DNA of 64,000 nt from Hyphomonadaceae bacterium. GTDB taxonomy: Bacteria; Pseudomonadota; Alphaproteobacteria; Caulobacterales; Hyphomonadaceae. The position numbers and the translations under genes are program-made. Of the stretch, positions 1 through 7,317 are shown in pieces (within the stretch, counting starts at the first letter, position 1; the number at the start of each line of letters is the position of its first letter). Where the stretch lies: NCBI GenBank assembly GCA_028285145.1, contig JANQQC010000060.1, positions 62,001 to 126,000 of the forward strand, written 5' to 3'. A model generated the notes under the pieces. That model was not told the origin of the DNA. It made no database searches and saw nothing but the letters and a program-made list of their open reading frames with translations.

Positions 1-325
1 GAAGCCCCGCGCCGACCATGGTGATCTGCACGGGCGCGAAGAGGATGAGCGCCCCCGTCCCGGCGGGCAGGGCGATATAGGCGTAGGAGAAGAAGGCCGC
101 ATAACCGAGCAGCGCGGCGGCGGAGCGCCAGTCTCCTATGGCTGATTTGCGCGTGACGACCAGAATGAGGGCAAGTGCGATTGCGCCGCTAATCAGCCGG
201 ATCAATGCGAAGCCACCCGCACCGGCTTCCTGATCAACCAGCGCCAGACGCCCCAGCACCGAGTTGGCCGCGAAAGCGACCATGGCCGTTGTAGTCAGGG
301 CGAATGTCCGGGCGGCGAGGTTCAA
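1..325 (-). CDS. EamA/DMT-family transporter, partial (3' end outside window)
   Basis: The visible part is the N-terminal ~108 residues of an inner-membrane drug/metabolite (EamA) transporter, reading off the left edge of the window. The translation contains AFAANSVLGRLAL, typical of the first helix, then hydrophobic segments ending in PAGTGALILFAPVQITMVGAG, which fits helices 2-3 of the family. I place the start at a TTG (325-323) whose bases overlap the TGA of the upstream crotonase gene (TTGA), which implies translational coupling. An internal ATG at about 283 is the alternative but would cut into the first helix. The substrate cannot be inferred. This frame is not in the list of longer ORFs because it is truncated by the window edge. 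Confidence 0.75.
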   Translation of the reverse strand, partial: MNLAARTFALTTTAMVAFAANSVLGRLALVDQEAGAGGFALIRLISGAIALALILVVTRKSAIGDWRSAAALLGYAAFFSYAYIALPAGTGALILFAPVQITMVGAGL

Positions 326-1089
326 AACTGGCCGTGCCGGCCTTTGCCTCTGGTGAATTCTGTCGCGCCGGAACGAGTCTCGCCGCTCCTGATGACCTCA
401 AGGCCTCGCCGGGTTTCGTCCTCCAGCGCGGTGGTCAGGTCCACATCCCATTGCTCATAGGCCGAGCGGCGGTCCGAGCGCATGCAAAGCTCCGGGAAGG
501 CGGCGATGTCTTCGGCCAGTGCGATGGCCGCTTCGAGCGCATCGCCGGCCGGGACGCGGCGATTGGCAAGGCCGATCTCAAGCGCTTCTGCGGCATCGAC
601 CTCCCGGCCCGTCAGGATCATGTCGAGCGCGCGGGACTGCCCGATCAGGCGGGGCAGGCGGATCGTGCCGCCATCAACCAGCGGCACGCCAAAGCGTCGG
701 CAGAAGACACCGAAACGGGCAGTTTCGGATGCGACGCGCAGATCGGCCCAGATTGCAAGCTCAATCCCACCCGCGACAGCGTAACCCTCCACCGCCGCAA
801 TGACAGGTTTTGAGAGCAGAAGCCGGCTCGGCCCCATCGGCCCGAAATCGCCGGTCGCCTTGATCGGATTGCCGTTGCCTTCGGAAACGGCTTTCAGATC
901 CGCGCCAGCGCAGAAGTTTCCGTCCGCCCCCGTGAACACGGCGACCTTGGCGTCGGGATCGGCGTCGAACGCCTTGAAGGCATCGTACAGCGCGTGGGCG
1001 GTCTCACCGTCGACGGCGTTGCGCTTTTCCGGCCGGTTGATGGTGATGATGCGGACAGGGCCGCGCGTTTCGACAAGAACGACGGTCAT
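322..1089 (-). CDS. Crotonase / enoyl-CoA hydratase-family protein
   Basis: A 255-residue crotonase-fold protein of normal family length. The oxyanion-hole segments are present: AGADLKA at about 61-67 and GYAVAGGIEL at 102-111. Aligning by the second segment, the glutamate equivalent to rat ECH Glu144 is kept (E110). The residue equivalent to Glu164 is Cys130, in FGVFCRRFG. Classical hydratases need both glutamates, so ordinary enoyl-CoA hydration is doubtful; isomerase, thioesterase, lyase or another crotonase chemistry is possible. It overlaps the following EamA transporter gene, so the two are probably co-transcribed. The fold assignment is secure, the substrate is unknown. Confidence 0.88.
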   Translation of the reverse strand: MTVVLVETRGPVRIITINRPEKRNAVDGETAHALYDAFKAFDADPDAKVAVFTGADGNFCAGADLKAVSEGNGNPIKATGDFGPMGPSRLLLSKPVIAAVEGYAVAGGIELAIWADLRVASETARFGVFCRRFGVPLVDGGTIRLPRLIGQSRALDMILTGREVDAAEALEIGLANRRVPAGDALEAAIALAEDIAAFPELCMRSDRRSAYEQWDVDLTTALEDETRRGLEVIRSGETRSGATEFTRGKGRHGQF

Positions 1090-1106
1090 TTTTCCATCCT
1101 CTCCTA

Positions 1107-1808
1107 TCAGGCGTGCGCCTTATGGGTGTTTGCGACGTCCACGAGCACTTCGGTGAGCGCCTGCGGGGCGGACTGGGCGACGAGATGTGTTGCGTCCGGA
1201 ATAGTGAGCACGTCCGCATGTGGTACATAGCCGAGAAAGCGCTCGACGGAGGCATCGGTGAGCGGTGAGTCCGTTCCGCCTCGAACCAGAAGGACAGGAA
1301 GCCGGAGTTGCCGGCAGTTCTCGCGGAGATCGTCCGCCCGGCTGAGAATATCGTCGACTATGGGCGCGTTGACGTCGACATCATCGCGGCCATCCAGAAA
1401 GCCGCGAACGCTCGGCGGGTGCAGCTCCGGCGTGACATCCAGCAGGACCAGACCCTCTACGCTCGTGCCTTGTCCGATCCGGGCAATCGCCGACAAGAGG
1501 GAAAAGCCGCCAAGCGAGCAGCCAACAGCGATGGGCGCGTCCAGCTGTTCAAGCATGGCGACGGCATCATGAGTGAAGTTCGGCAGCGACCCATCACCCG
1601 TCTTCAGGCTGTGCCCGTGTCCACGCTGATCATAGGCGATGGAGCCGAAGCCGGCCTCAAGCAGGCCGCGCATGACGGGCTTGAAGACACCGGCATGTTC
1701 ACCTCCCGCATGGAGCAGGAGGAGATCGGGTTGGTGTCCGAGCGCGATGCCGCGAAGCTGACCGTCAGGACGGTCGAGTTGGATCGATTGAAATGTCGAC
1801 TCGGTCAT
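1107..1808 (-). CDS. Alpha/beta-hydrolase fold protein
   Basis: A 233-residue alpha/beta hydrolase. The nucleophile elbow is VGCSLGG, the preceding strand/loop has AYDQRGHGHS, and a C-terminal ATHLVAQ supplies the likely catalytic histidine; the acidic residue is probably in GGTDSP. A longer in-frame reading exists back to about 2015, but it lies over the VWA gene. The ATG at 1808 begins only 5 bases after the VWA stop codon, so I chose it. It sits between the VWA gene and the crotonase on the same strand and may be in one transcript with both. The substrate is not predictable; a small cytoplasmic esterase, lactonase or C-C hydrolase fits. Confidence 0.85.
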   Translation of the reverse strand: MTESTFQSIQLDRPDGQLRGIALGHQPDLLLLHAGGEHAGVFKPVMRGLLEAGFGSIAYDQRGHGHSLKTGDGSLPNFTHDAVAMLEQLDAPIAVGCSLGGFSLLSAIARIGQGTSVEGLVLLDVTPELHPPSVRGFLDGRDDVDVNAPIVDDILSRADDLRENCRQLRLPVLLVRGGTDSPLTDASVERFLGYVPHADVLTIPDATHLVAQSAPQALTEVLVDVANTHKAHA

Positions 1809-1813
1809 CAGGC

Positions 1814-2995
1814 CTAGCGCCCGAGTTCCTTCATCGCGCCGCCGAGGCCTTCCAGGGTCAGCTCGAACATGCGTTGCGGGCCGATCAGTTCGCGGATGAG
1901 CTGGATGGAGCCGGTATACTCCCACGCGCCTTCCTTGACCGGGTTCAGCCAGACAAGATCCGGGTACTGCTCGACAAGGCGCTGGATCCAGAGGCCGCCG
2001 GGCTCCTCGTTCCAATGTTCGACCGAACCGCCGGCATAGGTAATCTCGTACGGGCTCATCGTCGCGTCGCCGACAATGATGACCTTGTAGTCGCTCGGAT
2101 ACTTGTGGAGCACGTCCCAGGTCGGGATGCGTTCATTGTGGCGGCGGCGATTGTCCTTCCACAGGCCTTCATAGGGGCAGTTGTGGAAGTAGAAGTATTC
2201 GAGATTCTTGATCTCGGACCGGGCCGCGGAGAACAGCTCCTCGCAGACGCGGACATGCGGATCCATCGAACCGCCGACATCGAGCAGGAGCAATACGCTG
2301 ATCGTGTTGCGGCGTTCCGGGCGCATGGAAATGTCGAGATAACCCTGCCGGGCGGTGTTGCGGATGGTCTGGTCGAGATCGAGCTCATCGGGGGAGCCCT
2401 GCCGCACCCATTTGCGCAGGCGCTTCATGGCGACCTTGATGTTGCGCGTACCAAGCTCGACCGAATCATCCAGATTCTTATATTCGCGCTTGTCCCAGAC
2501 CTTCACGGCGCGGCGATGGCGGGACTTGTCCTGTCCGATGCGTACGCCCTCGGGATTATAGCCATTGGCCCCGAATGGTGAGGTGCCGCCTGTGCCAATC
2601 CACTTATTGCCGCCTTCATGTCGCTTCTTCTGCTCCTCAAGGCGCTCTTTCAGCGTCTCCATGAGCTTTTCGAAACCGCCCATGGCTTCGATCTCGTCCA
2701 TTTCCTCCTTGGTGAGGAACTTCTCGGTCATCTTGCGGAGCCATTCATCGGGAAGGTCTTGCACGTTGACGGCGTCTTCCAGACTGTCGAGGCCCTTGAA
2801 GACGTGGCCGAAGACCTTGTCGAACTTGTCGAGGTTGCGCTCATCCTTCACCAGCGCGGTGCGGGAGAGATAATAGAAATCCTCCACATCCATATCGATC
2901 ACGCCTTCATCCATGGCTTCGATGAGGGCGAGATATTCTTTCAGCGTGACCGGCACTTTGGCTTCGCGCAGTTCGTTGAAGAAGTTGAGGAACAT
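1814..2995 (-). CDS. VWA-domain protein, CoxE-like
   Basis: A 393-residue cytoplasmic protein with a C-terminal von Willebrand A domain of the CoxE-like family. The MIDAS-type motif is DVGGSMDPHV at about 239-248, which differs from the usual DxSxS. The N-terminal ~200 residues are charged and helical. The ATG at 2995 is supported by an AAGGAG ribosome site about 8 bases upstream; a longer reading to 3070 has no such site. Members of this family usually work with a MoxR-type AAA+ ATPase in metal-centre assembly or complex remodelling. No MoxR gene is visible here, so the partner must be elsewhere. The specific role is unknown. Confidence 0.85.
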   Translation of the reverse strand: MFLNFFNELREAKVPVTLKEYLALIEAMDEGVIDMDVEDFYYLSRTALVKDERNLDKFDKVFGHVFKGLDSLEDAVNVQDLPDEWLRKMTEKFLTKEEMDEIEAMGGFEKLMETLKERLEEQKKRHEGGNKWIGTGGTSPFGANGYNPEGVRIGQDKSRHRRAVKVWDKREYKNLDDSVELGTRNIKVAMKRLRKWVRQGSPDELDLDQTIRNTARQGYLDISMRPERRNTISVLLLLDVGGSMDPHVRVCEELFSAARSEIKNLEYFYFHNCPYEGLWKDNRRRHNERIPTWDVLHKYPSDYKVIIVGDATMSPYEITYAGGSVEHWNEEPGGLWIQRLVEQYPDLVWLNPVKEGAWEYTGSIQLIRELIGPQRMFELTLEGLGGAMKELGR

Positions 2996-3131
2996 GATCG
3001 GACTCCTTGAACGCATAAGGTAGCGTGGACCGGCCCGCCCTCCAAGACTCGCGTTGGGGAAGGGGGCCAATGATTGCAGCTCACGCCGGGCTTGCTCATC
3101 CCCCGTTCAGCGACGCATCGTAGTCAGCGGT

Positions 3132-3920
3132 ATGGCCTGGCTCAGACCCATCCTCGTTGCGGCCGTTGCCTGCGGGCTTGCCGGTAGCATGGTTGCCGAG
3201 GAGCAAATGGAGCAGTTGCATCCGGTTTTGCCGGATCCGATTCTGGAAGAAATCTGGCAGGCCACCTTTCTTCTGCCTGAGGACAAGCGGGCGCGCCTGA
3301 CCCGGCCAATGCTGGAAACCGCGGCTGCGAGCGGCGATGCGGCCCTGCTGAGCCATTGGGAGGCGCGGCTTGACGCCCGCGCGTCGGCGGGGCCGGACAC
3401 CTACTATCAGTCGATGGCACAGCCGGGTTTTAACGTCTTGCAGGCCAAGGGCGAGGCGACTTTTCTCAGGCGGGTGCGCAGCGGGGCACCGCCCTTCAAT
3501 ATCGGGCGGCCGCAAATCCTCTCTGCTATGGCCATCGAGACCAGCGATGACACGCTGGCCCGCCGCATCATGAACGAGATGGACGGGCTGATGCGCGCCT
3601 CAGACCGGGATGGCGGCTTTGAGCGGGATATGCTTGCCCATGGTCTGGCCGAAGCGGCGATGCGGCGGTGTGATCTGACCCGGTTCGACCGCGCGCGATC
3701 CGTGACGCAGGACCCTGGCAGTGTGCGCTATGCATTCTGGCGCGCGCGGATCACAGGCCAGGTGGCAAGTGTGACGCCCCGAATTCAGGCTGAAGCCGAG
3801 CGCGAAGATACGCGTTTCGTGCGGCAGGCGCTGGAGGGCTATCGCGCGATTCTGGAGCATGGCGTGTGCGATCGACAAGCGCCTGTCTCAGCCGATATGC
3901 AGGCCATGCCGGACCACTGA
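3132..3920 (+). CDS. Hypothetical exported protein
   Basis: A 262-residue protein of no recognised family. The N-terminus (MAWLRPILVAAVACGLAGS) looks like a Sec signal peptide that would be cleaved near residue 22, giving a soluble periplasmic protein. The mature part is mostly helical and alanine/arginine rich, without cysteine pairs or obvious catalytic motifs; a helical-repeat scaffold is possible but not shown. I use the ATG at 3132 instead of the upstream start at 3054, because only the former places the hydrophobic segment at the N-terminus. It is divergent from the VWA gene. Confidence 0.65.
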   Translation: MAWLRPILVAAVACGLAGSMVAEEQMEQLHPVLPDPILEEIWQATFLLPEDKRARLTRPMLETAAASGDAALLSHWEARLDARASAGPDTYYQSMAQPGFNVLQAKGEATFLRRVRSGAPPFNIGRPQILSAMAIETSDDTLARRIMNEMDGLMRASDRDGGFERDMLAHGLAEAAMRRCDLTRFDRARSVTQDPGSVRYAFWRARITGQVASVTPRIQAEAEREDTRFVRQALEGYRAILEHGVCDRQAPVSADMQAMPDH

Positions 3921-3967
3921 TCGCTACACGGGCTTCCGTCAACGGCCAGACTCAGCAATGATGCGGT

Positions 3968-4714
3968 ATGGTTGAAGATGAAGACCCGCCATTTGGCATT
4001 TGCGAGTCCAAGGAAGTCGGTGCGATTGCCCACCTTTACCGGGCGGAGGTGTATCGCTCGACCATCTGGCGGCAAAGGCTCGACCAGACTACGAACTGGG
4101 CGGTGATCTCCACTGGCATCGGCCTGTCGGTTGCCTTTGCAAGTGTACAGGCCTCGCCGTTTCCCATTGTTCTGGTGGCACTGCTCTGCGTGGTCTTCCT
4201 GATGCTGGAAGCGCGCCGCTACCGATTCTTCTATGTGTGGCGGTTTCGCGCGCGCGTTCTCGAGATCGCGTTTTACGTGCCGATGCTTCGGGGCGAAGGC
4301 GCGAACATCTCGTTGGGCAAGGGGACAGCGCTCTCCGACGATTACGAGAAACCGCAATATCGAATATCCATGGCCCGCTCGATCGGGCGACGGCTGCGCC
4401 GTAACTATGGCTGGTTATTCTCGATACTCGGGGCGGCCTATTTCGCGAAGATTGCGATCCATCCGACGGATGTGTCGAGCTGGGAGGAGTTTGCCTACCG
4501 TGCTCATATCGGGCCGATCCCTGGCTGGGTTGCCTTGATCGCCGGCCTCGGGTTTCACCTCACCTGGATCAGCCTGGCCTGGTACACCTGGCTTCAGGAG
4601 CGCAAGGACAAGACCAAGATGGCGGACTTCCTTGTGTCGCGAGACGATGTGGCTCCGCAATCGCGTCCGGCCCGGCCGATGGTCGATCCCCGGCTTGATG
4701 ACGCGATCGACTAG
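3968..4714 (+). CDS. DUF2270-type membrane protein
   Basis: A 248-residue inner-membrane protein matching the DUF2270 pattern: the N-terminal RAEVYRSTIWRQRLDQTTNW block is characteristic. It is followed by a pair of transmembrane segments at about 45-80 (AVISTGIGLSVAFASV and FPIVLVALLCVVFLML), a basic cytoplasmic stretch RRYRFFYVWRFRAR, one hydrophobic segment at about 145-160 and a last one at about 190-210. The family has no established function. It is followed by a hairpin at 4746-4770 that separates it from the convergent bactofilin gene. Confidence 0.8.
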   Translation: MVEDEDPPFGICESKEVGAIAHLYRAEVYRSTIWRQRLDQTTNWAVISTGIGLSVAFASVQASPFPIVLVALLCVVFLMLEARRYRFFYVWRFRARVLEIAFYVPMLRGEGANISLGKGTALSDDYEKPQYRISMARSIGRRLRRNYGWLFSILGAAYFAKIAIHPTDVSSWEEFAYRAHIGPIPGWVALIAGLGFHLTWISLAWYTWLQERKDKTKMADFLVSRDDVAPQSRPARPMVDPRLDDAID

Positions 4715-4745
4715 AAGTCCACGTACGAACAGACTGTTCAAGGAA

Positions 4746-4770
4746 AAGGCCGCCTCGAAAGGGCGGCCTT
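4746..4770. terminator. Bidirectional terminator-like hairpin
   Basis: A perfect inverted repeat with 9-base arms AAGGCCGCC and GGCGGCCTT around a 7-base loop. It lies between the stop codons of two convergent genes (DUF2270 and bactofilin). T-tracts are short on both sides, so termination strength is uncertain. Confidence 0.7.
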
Positions 4771-4792
4771 GAACTTTGTAAGCCTGTCAGTT

Positions 4793-5377
4793 TCAGGACG
4801 GCTTGCCGCCCGATGGTGGCACACCGAATGTCATCGATGAGGTGGAAGAGGGGGCGGACGGCGTTGACGGTGCAGCGGCCGGCGCTGCTGCACTGTTGGC
4901 AGCGGCAGGGCGTGCACCTGGCTCCGGCGCGCTGGCAGCTTTCGGACCTGTATCCTTGAGTGGATCGTCAGCGTGCTTCACCTGACCTTCGAATACGGCG
5001 TTTGACTGGATGGACAGCGAGGTGTGGACGATGTCGCCCTCGACACGCGCACCGCTCTCCAACTCAACCTTGCGGGCGCGGATGGAGCCGCGGATTGTGC
5101 CCTTCACCTTGACGACCTCAGCTTTGACTTCACCGACGATCTGGCCAGAGGCACCGACTGTGATGTCGGCCGCTGCGACGTCGCCATCTACGTGACCGTC
5201 GATCTGGAGGGCTCCTTCAGATGAGACCGAACCATTGATCTTCATGTCACCACAAATGATCGAGGCTGCCGCGCGTCCAGTCGGTTTGCTCGCCGCAGAT
5301 CGGATCGCATCCTGAGTTGGATTGCTAGGGGCTGCCGTCGGCACCGGTGATTCTCCGGCCTTAGTTTTCGTGAACAT
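4793..5377 (-). CDS. bacA: Bactofilin, polymer-forming cytoskeletal protein
   Basis: A 194-residue bactofilin. The central ~100 residues (about 38-140) form the beta-helix core, visible as repeated short strands with glycine turns such as INGSVSSEGALQIDGHVDGDV and VKGTIRGSIRARKVELESGARVEGDI. Both ends are proline/alanine-rich disordered tails, as usual. Bactofilins self-assemble without nucleotide into filaments at the inner membrane and localise morphogenetic enzymes. The gene overlaps the upstream M23 peptidase gene by 17 bases, so the two are translated from one message. In Hyphomonas neptunium the same pair (bacA-lmdC) controls budding morphology. Confidence 0.93.
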   Translation of the reverse strand: MFTKTKAGESPVPTAAPSNPTQDAIRSAASKPTGRAAASIICGDMKINGSVSSEGALQIDGHVDGDVAAADITVGASGQIVGEVKAEVVKVKGTIRGSIRARKVELESGARVEGDIVHTSLSIQSNAVFEGQVKHADDPLKDTGPKAASAPEPGARPAAANSAAAPAAAPSTPSAPSSTSSMTFGVPPSGGKPS

Positions 5378-6575
5378 GTTTGCCTGCTTTCAAGAACTTT
5401 AACGGATCATATGGCTTATTCTGGAACCAAACCTCGTAGTGTAGGTGCGGTCCGGTGCTTCGCCCGCTTGAGCCCATCAAACCAAGTGTATCACCGATTG
5501 CAACTTCGTCGCCAGTTTTAACACTTATGGCGTTAAGGTGGGCGTAACGCGACTTGAACCCGAACCCGTGTTCAACATCGACCATGCGACCATAACCTGA
5601 TTTTCGTCCGGCGAACACCACTTTGCCCGGACCGGCCGAAACAATCGGAGCCTTGAAGTAGGCCGCCATGTCGATACCACCATGCCAGCCCGGGCGTTTC
5701 GTGAACGGATCAACCCGCAAACCGTAATTCGAGGTCAACCGTGACGGGACGCCGATCGGTGTCGCGAGGGGTAGGCTGTTGACGATGTCTTCGTAGTAGC
5801 GCGCTTCTTCCATGCGCGCTGCGACCTGATTGACCCGGCTGTTAAAGAGCGGGTCGCTGCTTTGCGTCGATCCGGTCGACAGGCTTGCGAACTCGACAAG
5901 CGGGCCGCCCATCTCGGCAGTAGAGTAGATGCGGCTTTTGTCGACGCCGGTCAGCTGGAGAATGCCGCGGGCGCGTTCGGCCCGATCAACGGCAAGGTCT
6001 TCAGCCGTTTCGAGAAACGCGACCTGATCCGTCGACAGATCATTGAGCTGGCCCGTGATGCCTGCCCGCTCAAAGGAGGCCGTCATCACTGGCGCGGACC
6101 GGGATTGGCGTGTGTCTGCCACATCAATGGAGGCACGCACGAGAACTTCCGATCCGTTTCCGCGAAGTGCAGAGGATTCGAGATCTTCTTCTTCGTTGAG
6201 CGCGTCGAGCAGCACTTTGAGCGTTTCGTGCCGCTCTTCGAATTCTACCGTGGCACGCTGGAAGGCATCGGTGCGTTCTTCAAGGAGTGAGCGAGAGAGG
6301 GCATCCTTTGCGCGGAGATCCTGGACCCAGCGCTCATACTTTTCCAGCTCGCGCTGATCGACGCCTTCGGCCATGCTGGACCCGCCGGACACGACATAGT
6401 CAACGGTAGCGAAAGCGGTCCAGCCTGCGATGGCGGCGACACCGGCCGCGAGAATGGCCTGCTGCCATGGCGAGACTGAAATGTACTGAACGGTGCCGCC
6501 GCTGCGATGGTAAATTTGGCGTTCAGGGAACACCCTGTTGAATAAAGACCGAGCCTTGGTACTCAACTTCGCCAT
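5361..6575 (-). CDS. lmdC: Membrane-anchored M23 peptidoglycan endopeptidase, LmdC-like
   Basis: A 404-residue peptidase with a short basic cytoplasmic N-terminus (about 1-36), one transmembrane helix (about 37-62), a charged coiled-coil-like stretch (about 70-135) and a C-terminal LytM/M23 domain. The zinc ligands are all present: H308 and D312 in HGGIDMA, and H387/H389 in GPHLHYE, so it should be active. The ATG at 6575 gives a normal N-terminus; the upstream reading to 6623 adds an unlikely stretch. It lies directly upstream of, and overlaps, the bactofilin gene. In this system the cytoplasmic tail of the peptidase binds the bactofilin polymer. The LmdC name is by synteny and architecture. 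Confidence 0.88.
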   Translation of the reverse strand: MAKLSTKARSLFNRVFPERQIYHRSGGTVQYISVSPWQQAILAAGVAAIAGWTAFATVDYVVSGGSSMAEGVDQRELEKYERWVQDLRAKDALSRSLLEERTDAFQRATVEFEERHETLKVLLDALNEEEDLESSALRGNGSEVLVRASIDVADTRQSRSAPVMTASFERAGITGQLNDLSTDQVAFLETAEDLAVDRAERARGILQLTGVDKSRIYSTAEMGGPLVEFASLSTGSTQSSDPLFNSRVNQVAARMEEARYYEDIVNSLPLATPIGVPSRLTSNYGLRVDPFTKRPGWHGGIDMAAYFKAPIVSAGPGKVVFAGRKSGYGRMVDVEHGFGFKSRYAHLNAISVKTGDEVAIGDTLGLMGSSGRSTGPHLHYEVWFQNKPYDPLKFLKAGKHVHEN

Positions 6576-6772
6576 ATTACGCTGTCCACCGATTGGTGTT
6601 CTCACTCCGACACTGCTGCACAAGCAGATGCCGTTCCCTAACCCTTGGGGAATCTTCTAACGCAAATTCCAAGATGGGTGAAACCCCCAAGACACACGTT
6701 TGAACTATTATTTTCTGGACAGGTAAATTCTGCCTTAACGCTCTTGCTTTCTTACAAAAGCGACAGGTCCGA

Positions 6773-7240
6773 TCAGCCCGTCACAGCCTCAAGAACGGCC
6801 TCCGCGTGACCGGCGACTTTAACCTTCCGCCAGACCTGTTCGACTTTGCCAGTCTCTCCTATCAAGAAGGTTGCGCGCTCAATGCCCATATAGGTCTTGC
6901 CGTACATCTTCTTCTCGACCCACACGCCATAGGCTTCGCATACAGAGCCATCTGCGTCTGATGCGAGGTGTATGCCCAGGTCATGCTTGGCTCGAAACTT
7001 TTCATGTTTGGCCAGCGTATCCTTTGAAACACCGAGGATTTTTGCACCGGCTTTCTCGAACGCATCGGCATGACCGGTAAAGGCGATCGCTTCTTTGGTG
7101 CAGCCGGGTGTGTCGTCCTTGGGATAAAAGTACAGGACAAGCTTTTTGCCAGCGAAGTCGGCAAGTGAAACTTCTCCGCCTGCTGTGCTTTCCATTTTGA
7201 AATCGGGTGCTTTATCGCCACTTTCGATCGTATTCGCCAT
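6773..7240 (-). CDS. bcp: Peroxiredoxin, Bcp/PrxQ family
   Basis: A 155-residue thioredoxin-fold peroxidase that reduces hydrogen and organic peroxides in the cytoplasm. The peroxidatic cysteine is Cys47 in DDTPGCTKEA. The resolving cysteine found five residues later in E. coli Bcp is absent (Ile52 there). Another cysteine, Cys101 in SVCEAYGVW, may act as an alternative resolving residue, or the enzyme may be 1-Cys. Length and the C-terminal GKTYMGIERATFLI block fit the family. It is a single gene, divergent from the AsmA-like gene. Confidence 0.92.
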   Translation of the reverse strand: MANTIESGDKAPDFKMESTAGGEVSLADFAGKKLVLYFYPKDDTPGCTKEAIAFTGHADAFEKAGAKILGVSKDTLAKHEKFRAKHDLGIHLASDADGSVCEAYGVWVEKKMYGKTYMGIERATFLIGETGKVEQVWRKVKVAGHAEAVLEAVTG

Positions 7241-7317
7241 GTTAACGCCTTTGCTTCAGTGCAGCTTGATGTGATGAGGGTCTATGTTGGGCCCGCCCAC
7301 CTGACGGAGTGTTTTAG

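Noticed and set aside
6723..6738. CtrA-like TAAA-N7-TTAAC in the gap upstream of the M23 gene
   Set aside because: One mismatch and no other evidence; such matches are frequent by chance.
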